From contig SHLN01000165.1 in the NCBI GenBank assembly GCA_004283105.1, forward strand, positions 1 to 5,823: a stretch of 5,823 nt of DNA, read 5' to 3'. This stretch comes from Acidimicrobiia bacterium. GTDB taxonomy: Bacteria; Actinomycetota; Acidimicrobiia; Spongiisociales; SHLN01. Below are positions 1 through 4,422 of this stretch, in pieces; position 1 is the stretch's first letter, and each line of letters opens with the position of its first letter. Made by a program: the position numbers and the translations under genes. Below the pieces are notes generated by a model. It worked only from the letters and a program-made list of their open reading frames with translations, did not search any database and was not told the origin of the DNA.

Positions 1-394
1 GATCTGCACCGAGCATGGCTGGGTGGGAATCGCCGAACCGGCTTCCTTTGCCGATGAAGCAGCCGCGCTCGGGGTCGCCGACGACGTCCTCGCTGCTGCC
101 GTCCACCGCCGGTGCCCCGAATCCTTCTACGAGCCGCTCGCCAAGGCCGAAGTCGACTGGTGTGGCGACGGACTGGGCTTTGGCCAGAACTTCTTTCGGG
201 TCGTCGTGGCCGGAGTCGACCTGGGCATCGAGAGCTTCGTCGTCGTCGATGCCGGGCTCATTTCGAAGGCCGCCGCCCGACGGGTCGAGCTGAGCGACTA
301 CGAAGTCGAGTTGCTCACTGCCGGCCTCCAGACGATGTCGGAATCCTCCCGGTTCGAGCGGGACTGGGCGGCCGCCTGCCGCTCAACGCTCTGA
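1..394 (+). CDS. Unrecognised protein, C-terminal part (5' end outside window)
   Basis: The reading frame is open from the first complete codon (base 2) to a TGA at 392-394, giving about 130 residues of the C-terminal part of a protein whose start lies upstream. A GTG at 23 could be a start, but the frame is open before it with no ribosome binding site, so a truncated gene is more likely. The visible protein is acidic and soluble-looking. It has an alanine-rich helical stretch (EAAALGVADDVLAAAV), a motif DWCGDGLGFGQNFF, a hydrophobic strand-like segment (FRVVVAGVDLGIESFVVVDAG) and a charged helical end (VELSDYEVELLTAGLQ). I do not recognise the family and assign no function. It ends 22 bases before the ACR3 gene on the same strand, but a probable promoter box lies in that gap, so the two need not share a transcript. 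Coding status is supported by strong third-position G/C bias. Confidence 0.7.
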   Translation, partial: ICTEHGWVGIAEPASFADEAAALGVADDVLAAAVHRRCPESFYEPLAKAEVDWCGDGLGFGQNFFRVVVAGVDLGIESFVVVDAGLISKAAARRVELSDYEVELLTAGLQTMSESSRFERDWAAACRSTL

Positions 395-404
395 CGGGAC
401 GCCA

Positions 405-410
405 TAGACT
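405..410 (+). promoter_or_regulatory. Putative -10 box (TAGACT) of a leaderless promoter for the ACR3 gene
   Basis: TAGACT fits the actinobacterial TANNNT -10 consensus and ends 6 bases before the ATG at 417. No purine-rich Shine-Dalgarno sequence lies between. That geometry would put the transcription start at or next to the A of the ATG, giving a leaderless mRNA. No convincing -35 is visible about 17 bases upstream, which is common for such promoters. The call rests on position and consensus only. Confidence 0.4.
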
Positions 411-416
411 TCGTAC

Positions 417-1475
417 ATGCCACAACCCCCCGATGCGGACGCGCCGGTTCTCGACCGGTTGTCGACCCTCGACCGGTTCCTTCCGCTCTGGATCGGGGTG
501 GCGATGGTCCTCGGACTGGCGCTCGGTCGCATCTTCCCCGATCTGAACGACTGGCTCGACACGGTGAAGATCGGGTCGGTCTCGCTCCCGATTGCCATCG
601 GACTGCTCGTGATGATGTACCCGGTGCTCGCCAAGGTCCGGTACTCGCGCATCGGGACGGTGGCAGCCGACCGGACGCTCATGGCCACCTCGCTGGTGCT
701 CAACTGGGTGGTCGGCCCGGCCCTCATGTTCGCCCTCGCCTGGCTCATGCTCCCCGACCTGCCCTCCTATCGGACCGGCCTCATCATCATCGGCCTGGCC
801 CGTTGCATCGCAATGGTGCTCATCTGGAACGATCTCGCCTGCGGCGACCGGGAAGCGGCGGCGGTCCTGGTGGCGGTGAACTCGGTCTTTCAGATTGTCG
901 CCTACGCCCTGCTCGGGTACTTCTACCTCGAACTGCTCCCGGGCTGGCTCGGCCTCGAGACCTCCGCTCTCGATGTCTCGATGTGGGACATCGCCAAAAT
1001 CGTCCTCATCTTCCTCGGGATTCCCCTGGCGGCCGGCTACCTGACCCGTCTGTGGGGAGAACGGTCCCACGGCATCGACTGGTACGAGAACCGGTTCCTT
1101 CCCCGGCTGGGCCCGTGGGCGTTGTACGGGCTCCTCTTCACGGTCGTGATCCTGTTCGCCTTGCAGGGAGAGACGATCACCGCCCGCCCACTCGACGTCG
1201 CCCGCATCGCCCTCCCCCTGCTTGCCTACTTCGCCCTCATGTGGGGCATCTCGTTCGCGCTCGGGCTGCGCCTTCGCATGCCGTACGAGAAGAACACGAC
1301 GGTGGCGTTCACTGCCGCCAGCAACAACTTCGAGTTGGCCATCGCCGTTGCCATCGGCGTCTTCGGCGTGACCTCTGGTGAAGCTCTCGCCGGAGTCGTC
1401 GGCCCGCTCATCGAGGTGCCGGTCCTCGTCGGCCTCGTGTACGTTGCTCTGTGGGCGCGCCGCCGGTTCTACTGA
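417..1475 (+). CDS. acr3: ACR3-family arsenite efflux permease
   Basis: This is a 352-residue inner-membrane transporter of the ACR3 (bile/arsenite/riboflavin transporter) superfamily, expected to export arsenite using the proton-motive force. Length and the start context (RLSTLDRFLPLWIGVAM just before TM1) match the family. About ten hydrophobic segments are visible, roughly at residues 22-40, 54-72, 88-112, 120-140, 148-172, 190-210, 231-250, 262-284, 296-318 and 322-346. Family signatures are present: GLARCIAMVLIWNDLACGD, with the essential TM4 cysteine as Cys130; ASNNFELAIAVAI at about 301-313; and GPLIEVPVLVGLVYVAL, with the conserved TM10 glutamate as Glu333. There is no ribosome binding site; a TANNNT box 6 bases upstream suggests a leaderless message. 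No arsR, arsC or arsM is visible here, so it is either a solitary exporter or the edge of an ars cluster to the left. Its 3' end overlaps the convergent dehydratase gene by 7 bases. Family assignment is very sure; strict arsenite specificity is inferred. Confidence 0.95.
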   Translation: MPQPPDADAPVLDRLSTLDRFLPLWIGVAMVLGLALGRIFPDLNDWLDTVKIGSVSLPIAIGLLVMMYPVLAKVRYSRIGTVAADRTLMATSLVLNWVVGPALMFALAWLMLPDLPSYRTGLIIIGLARCIAMVLIWNDLACGDREAAAVLVAVNSVFQIVAYALLGYFYLELLPGWLGLETSALDVSMWDIAKIVLIFLGIPLAAGYLTRLWGERSHGIDWYENRFLPRLGPWALYGLLFTVVILFALQGETITARPLDVARIALPLLAYFALMWGISFALGLRLRMPYEKNTTVAFTAASNNFELAIAVAIGVFGVTSGEALAGVVGPLIEVPVLVGLVYVALWARRRFY

Positions 1476-2953
1476 GTTCCGGCTTGATCCTCGATCCCGG
1501 CCAGACGCCTGGCGAAGCTCTTCTTCTCGTCGAGGCCCATCTGCCGGCCGATCTGAATTCTCTGCGCCTGGGGCGATCCGGCACCGTGCAACGACTCGGT
1601 GAGATAGCCAACTGCGTTGCGGCCCATCGTCATGTTCTCGATGAGTCTGAGCACCCGCACCCGGTCCTCGGTGGAGACGCCCTCCCGGCCCTGGAAGTAC
1701 TTGTCCAGCAACGGCCCGAGCTCGGGATGCTCCCAATCGCGTGAGGATGGAAGCGTCACGACCGCTCCCCCGGCCAGGTCCTGGGCGAGGCGACCGATCT
1801 CATAGGGGAACCTCGTCACGTTGTGCTTGCACACGTTGGCCAGCAACGGATCGTTCTCGTAGTTGCCGGCTGGGGTCGGCTTCGACTCATAGGAGGAGGC
1901 GATGCCACCGCCGTAGATGGTCTCGTTCAAGTGGGCCATCTCGACCAGCTTGTCCTTGATATGCGATGCGCCCGCCACCCCGTTGTAGTCGGCAATGAGG
2001 GCGGCGGCCCCGATGAGGACATCTCCGACTCCGGCCTTGCACACGTAGCTGCGCCGGTGGTAAGTGGTGAAGCGATCGACCAGTTCAGCGGCGAACTCGA
2101 CCTCGCCATCCATGAAGACGTGCTCCCACGGCACGAAGATGTCGTCGAGGACGACGAGGGCCTCTTGCCCGGAATAGCGAGCATTCCCGACATCGATGCC
2201 GTCGGGCTCCATTGCCCTCGTGTCACACGACTGGCGGCCATAGATGAACGTGAGGCCCGGTTCTTCGACCGGGATTGCTGCCACAACCGCGTAGTTGCGG
2301 TCTGCACCGGTCAACCGCATCGTCGGCATGACGAGAATCCAATGCGAGTTGATGCAGCCGGTCTGATGGGCTTTCGCCCCCCGGATGACGATGCCGTCGT
2401 TGCGTCGCTCGACGATGTGCACGAACATGTCGGGATCTGACTGTTGTGACGGCCCTTTGCTCCGATCGCCCTTCACATCGGTCATGGCTCCACCCACGAC
2501 GAGGTTCTGTCGCTGAATCTCGGTCAGCCACCGTTTGAACCGCTCGTGATAGTCGGTGCCGTGGGCGGCATCGATGTTGTAGCTGACGGTGTACCCCGAG
2601 TTGATGGCGTCCATGCCGACACACCGCTGGAAGCAGGTTCCCGTCAGCTGCCCGAGGCGACGCTGCATCTTGTTCTGTTCGACGACGTCCTCGACGCTTC
2701 CCGCCACGTGGAGGAACCGGTTGACCGTCTCGCCGGTGAGGTCAGATACGTCGGTCGCCAGGTCCGGGTCACTCACCGCCAGGTCGTAGGTGGCCGCGAC
2801 CGCATTGATGGAGGGCCGAATGATCGGATGGTCGACCGGTTCTCGCACCCGGTCGCCAAGGAGCCATACGTTGAGGTCCCGGCCGCGCAGACTCTCGATG
2901 TAGTCGGCGCCGTCTCTAATCGGGTCTCCCCTGGTCCAGGTTGGTTCGGCCAT
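1469..2953 (-). CDS. abfD: 4-hydroxybutyryl-CoA dehydratase / vinylacetyl-CoA isomerase-like protein (HpaB superfamily)
   Basis: The 494-residue protein is close to the roughly 490 of the family. AbfD is a flavin and [4Fe-4S] enzyme that dehydrates 4-hydroxybutyryl-CoA to crotonyl-CoA through a ketyl-radical-type mechanism. Matching published Clostridium aminobutyricum AbfD residues from memory, I find cluster ligands Cys107 and Cys111 (CFQRC, with Gln109), His299 and Cys305 (HRRSYVCK, with Tyr303 and Lys306). I also find Arg98, Met157, Thr198 (KAHQTG), Glu264 (GQEAL), Glu453 and Ala458 (ESLHGAGSPQAQ). HpaB flavin monooxygenases of the same superfamily lack the CxxxC, so a plain 4-hydroxyphenylacetate hydroxylase is less likely, although automatic annotation may use that name. 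One oddity is that the His-to-Cys gap is one residue shorter than in AbfD. The ATG at 2953 was chosen because GGGAGGA lies 4 bases upstream and YIESLRGRDLNVW starts at the usual N-terminal distance; an in-frame start at 3064 would add 37 non-family residues. A weak TAGCCT (2982-2977) could be its -10. No CoA-transferase or GABA-pathway neighbour is visible. Confidence 0.85.
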   Translation of the reverse strand: MAEPTWTRGDPIRDGADYIESLRGRDLNVWLLGDRVREPVDHPIIRPSINAVAATYDLAVSDPDLATDVSDLTGETVNRFLHVAGSVEDVVEQNKMQRRLGQLTGTCFQRCVGMDAINSGYTVSYNIDAAHGTDYHERFKRWLTEIQRQNLVVGGAMTDVKGDRSKGPSQQSDPDMFVHIVERRNDGIVIRGAKAHQTGCINSHWILVMPTMRLTGADRNYAVVAAIPVEEPGLTFIYGRQSCDTRAMEPDGIDVGNARYSGQEALVVLDDIFVPWEHVFMDGEVEFAAELVDRFTTYHRRSYVCKAGVGDVLIGAAALIADYNGVAGASHIKDKLVEMAHLNETIYGGGIASSYESKPTPAGNYENDPLLANVCKHNVTRFPYEIGRLAQDLAGGAVVTLPSSRDWEHPELGPLLDKYFQGREGVSTEDRVRVLRLIENMTMGRNAVGYLTESLHGAGSPQAQRIQIGRQMGLDEKKSFARRLAGIEDQAGTQ

Positions 2954-2957
2954 GCTG

Positions 2958-2964
2958 TCCTCCC
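2958..2964 (-). promoter_or_regulatory. Ribosome binding site GGGAGGA deciding the dehydratase start
   Basis: On the minus strand, GGGAGGA lies 4 bases before the ATG at 2953-2951. This strong Shine-Dalgarno supports that start over the upstream in-frame ATG at 3064, which has neither a comparable site nor family-like N-terminal residues. Confidence 0.75.
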
Positions 2965-3154
2965 GATCGTGCTCGGAGGCTACCGGACGAAGACGACGGT
3001 TCGGCGGGCTGCTCAGCGGGTCAACGGGAAGACGCTGGGCTTCTCGAACAGCAGTTGTGGCCACCCTGTGTGCTTGGGGTGTGCTCGGGATTGCCGGTTC
3101 GAGGGTTCCGGTGGGTGCGCGATATTGCTCCGCACGGTGGGTGATCTGTGCGAG

Positions 3155-3183
3155 TGGTAGCCATTCCCGCCTACCAGTGGTAG
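3155..3183 (+). promoter_or_regulatory. Putative mazEF autoregulatory operator with three half-sites
   Basis: Three copies of one hexamer in alternating orientation precede mazE: TGGTAG at 3155-3160, CTACCA at 3171-3176 and TGGTAG at 3178-3183. The last two form a perfect inverted repeat, CTACCA-G-TGGTAG. The first and second form another inverted repeat with a 10-base spacer. The right half-site overlaps the putative -10 box, so binding would block RNA polymerase. MazE-type ribbon-helix-helix antitoxins commonly bind such palindromes, alone or with toxin, to repress their own operon. Binding itself is inference from position and symmetry. Confidence 0.55.
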
Positions 3184-3186
3184 TAT
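3181..3186 (+). promoter_or_regulatory. Putative -10 box (TAGTAT) of the mazEF promoter, probably leaderless
   Basis: TAGTAT matches TANNNT and ends 6 bases before the mazE ATG at 3193, the same spacing as the box in front of the ACR3 gene. There is no Shine-Dalgarno sequence before this ATG. Transcription would start at or beside the initiation codon. It overlaps the right half-site of the palindrome. Confidence 0.5.
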
Positions 3187-3192
3187 CCCAGT

Positions 3193-3417
3193 ATGAAACT
3201 CAGTGTGAGCCTCCCCGACGAAGATGTCGAGTTCCTCGACCAGTACGCCCAGACCCAGGGCTATGAATCCCGATCCGCTGTCGTCCACAAAGCCGTGCGC
3301 CTGCTGCGCGCCGCCGACCTCGGCGGCGACTACGCCGATGCGTGGCAGGAATGGTCTGAATCTGGCGATGCCCACGCCTGGGACACCGTGGTCGCCGACG
3401 GCCTGGCCTCCGGCTGA
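3193..3417 (+). CDS. mazE: MazE-type ribbon-helix-helix antitoxin
   Basis: The protein has 74 residues, typical for a MazE antitoxin. The N-terminal part (residues 1 to about 45: MKLSVSLPDEDVEFLDQYAQ, then YESRSAVVHKAVRLLR) has the short strand plus two helices of a ribbon-helix-helix DNA-binding fold, which dimerises and binds the operator through the strand. The C-terminal part (about 46-74, acidic with DYADAWQEWSESGDAHAWD) is the expected flexible segment that covers the toxin active site. From memory it resembles the mycobacterial MazE partner of Rv2801c, including the DYA-AWQEW segment. The stop codon shares one base with the mazF start (TGATG), implying translational coupling with the antitoxin made first. 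The ATG has no ribosome binding site and sits 6 bases after a TANNNT box, so it is probably leaderless. Autorepression through the palindrome just upstream is likely. Confidence 0.9.
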   Translation: MKLSVSLPDEDVEFLDQYAQTQGYESRSAVVHKAVRLLRAADLGGDYADAWQEWSESGDAHAWDTVVADGLASG

Positions 3418-3764
3418 TGCTGCGCGGCGAAATCCGACTGGTCGACCTCGACCCGGCCCGGCGGAGTGAAGCCGACAAGCGACGCCCAGCGGTGCTCGTC
3501 TCCAACGACGGTGCTAACACCACCGCGGCCCAACTCGGGCGCGGCGTCGTGACCGTCGTTCCCGTGACCTCCAACGTCGGTCGGGTCTATCCCTTCCAGG
3601 TACTGCTCGCCGCCCCCGAGACCGGACTCGACCGTGACTCCAAAGCCCAGGGAGAGCAGGTCCGCTCCATCTCCGTCGAACGCGTTTCCGACAAGGTCGG
3701 CACCGTACCGCCGGCACTCATGCTCGCCATCGACGACGCCCTACGCCTCCACCTCGCCCTCTGA
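3417..3764 (+). CDS. mazF: MazF/PemK-family mRNA interferase toxin
   Basis: The 115-residue protein has the full PemK/MazF SH3-like barrel. MazF toxins are ribosome-independent endoribonucleases that cut single-stranded RNA at short sequences and stop growth until neutralised by MazE. Visible hallmarks are the N-terminal RGEIRLVDLDPARRSEADK strand-loop, RRPAVLVSND with the catalytic-type arginine before proline (Arg23), VVTVVPVTSN with the conserved threonine (Thr51), YPFQVLL, and KAQGEQVRSISVERV, followed by a C-terminal helix (LMLAIDDALRLHL). It looks intact, with no missing active-site residue. The start ATG overlaps the mazE stop by one base, the usual antitoxin-toxin arrangement. Sequence flow resembles, from memory, M. 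tuberculosis Rv2801c. The cleavage sequence cannot be read from the protein. A hairpin lies 35 bases downstream. Confidence 0.95.
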   Translation: MLRGEIRLVDLDPARRSEADKRRPAVLVSNDGANTTAAQLGRGVVTVVPVTSNVGRVYPFQVLLAAPETGLDRDSKAQGEQVRSISVERVSDKVGTVPPALMLAIDDALRLHLAL

Positions 3765-3799
3765 TCATCCGCTTGAGTCCGGGCGGCCGGCGGTCGCGC

Positions 3800-3828
3800 T
3801 GAGACCCCCTGCGGAGCAAGGGATCTCA
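3800..3828. terminator. Imperfect hairpin between convergent mazF and lipoprotein genes
   Basis: TGAGACCCCCTG and CAAGGGATCTCA can pair as a 12-position stem with two C/A mismatches around a 5-base CGGAG loop. It lies in the 82-base gap between two genes that end toward each other, where a bidirectional terminator would be expected. Neither side has a clear U-tract (a weak GGTTGTT follows at 3842 on the + strand), so intrinsic termination is uncertain. Confidence 0.4.
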
Positions 3829-3846
3829 GGCAGCGGGTATCGGTTG

Positions 3847-4353
3847 TTAGCCCTTCTCGAGCTCACCGATGTAGGTGACGGTTCCTCTGGCGAAGTCCAC
3901 TTCGATGCTCCCGGTGCCGGAGAGCTTCTCGTAGTCGCCGGTTCCGCTGTCGACGGTCCAGGTAGCGACCTCATTGATGCCTTCGAAGTCATAGGCGGCC
4001 GGGGGTAGCGTTCCGGTCCCCGCCATGACAAAGTAACCCGACCCGTCGGTGCACGACCATTTGTCGTACTTGGCGCTGAAAACGATCTCACCGGTTTCCA
4101 TCTCGACTTGCTTGAGCTGGTTGGCCTCCTCTTCGGTGAGGATCTTGCCGTCCAGATCTACGAAGTAGAGCTCCTCAAACATGGCGGCATCGCAGACAAT
4201 GCCTTCCTCGGCCGCTTGTCCCGTGACCACGGCAGGGTCCGTCGGCGGTCCGAGTGGACCGGTGATTTGAACCGCCATTGGCTCGCTCGATCCTGAGCAC
4301 GCACCGAGGGCAGCGAGCAATCCTGCAACCAGCAGGTAGTAGATAGTTCGCAT
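3847..4353 (-). CDS. Small secreted lipoprotein of unknown function
   Basis: The 168-residue protein has a lipoprotein signal peptide: Arg2, a hydrophobic stretch at 4-16 (IYYLLVAGLLAAL), then LGAC with the lipidated cysteine at 19. It should be anchored outside the cytoplasmic membrane. After a Pro/Gly-rich linker (about 20-45), the mature domain has two cysteines, Cys54 (GIVCDAAMFEELYF) and Cys101 (WSCTDGSGYF), which could form a disulfide. A beta-rich end contains TGTGDYEKLSGTGSIEVDF and GTVTYIGELEKG. The GTG-x-Y-x-x-L-x-G-x-G pattern recalls small lipocalin-like or allene-oxide-cyclase-like barrels, but I cannot assign a family. The ATG at 4353 was chosen because AAGGAGG lies 6 bases upstream and a signal peptide follows directly; an in-frame ATG at 4422 would put 23 charged residues before it. 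The WD40 gene ends 69 bases upstream on the same strand, so the two may be co-transcribed. Confidence 0.85.
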   Translation of the reverse strand: MRTIYYLLVAGLLAALGACSGSSEPMAVQITGPLGPPTDPAVVTGQAAEEGIVCDAAMFEELYFVDLDGKILTEEEANQLKQVEMETGEIVFSAKYDKWSCTDGSGYFVMAGTGTLPPAAYDFEGINEVATWTVDSGTGDYEKLSGTGSIEVDFARGTVTYIGELEKG

Positions 4354-4359
4354 TCTGTG

Positions 4360-4366
4360 CCTCCTT
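4360..4366 (-). promoter_or_regulatory. Ribosome binding site AAGGAGG deciding the lipoprotein start
   Basis: On the minus strand, a near-perfect Shine-Dalgarno AAGGAGG is followed by CACAGA and the ATG at 4353-4351. This fixes the start directly before the signal peptide and excludes the longer in-frame reading from 4422. Confidence 0.8.
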
Positions 4367-4422
4367 CTATCCATGCTGCGAGTGTCCGCTACTCCGACTG
4401 CAAGATGGCAGCAGACCCACAA

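Noticed and set aside
1462..1483. GCCGG...CCGGC inverted repeat spanning the two convergent stop codons
   Set aside because: It has only a 5-base stem with a 12-base loop and no U-tract, and such matches are frequent by chance in GC-rich DNA.
315..1736. 473-residue open frame on the - strand across the ACR3 gene
   Set aside because: It is antisense to a clear ten-helix transporter, has a low-complexity, charge-rich composition (repeated Glu/His/Asp/Arg) and no recognisable domain. It is a typical high-GC shadow frame.
1823..2440. 205-residue + strand frame inside the dehydratase gene
   Set aside because: It mirrors the codons of the real gene in an opposite frame, with no domain or start signal; a shadow.
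3019..3024. TTGACC on the - strand upstream of the dehydratase, as a -35 box
   Set aside because: No -10 box lies about 17 bases downstream of it, and the nearest TANNNT (TAGCCT) is about 36 bases away.
2954..3064. 37-residue N-terminal extension of the dehydratase
   Set aside because: The residues do not look like the family's N-terminus and the start at 3064 lacks a good ribosome binding site, while GGGAGGA stands just before the ATG at 2953.
3099..3118. GGTTCGAGGGTTCC resembling a tRNA T-arm
   Set aside because: The flanking bases do not form the 5-bp T-stem, and no acceptor, D or anticodon arms are found around it.
2546..3160. 204-residue + strand frame covering the dehydratase 5' end and the intergenic region
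   Set aside because: Most of it is antisense to the dehydratase N-terminal region, and its end runs through the intergenic region with no recognisable fold.
4354..4422. 23-residue upstream extension of the lipoprotein
   Set aside because: It would place charged residues before the signal peptide, and the strong AAGGAGG sits directly before the internal ATG.
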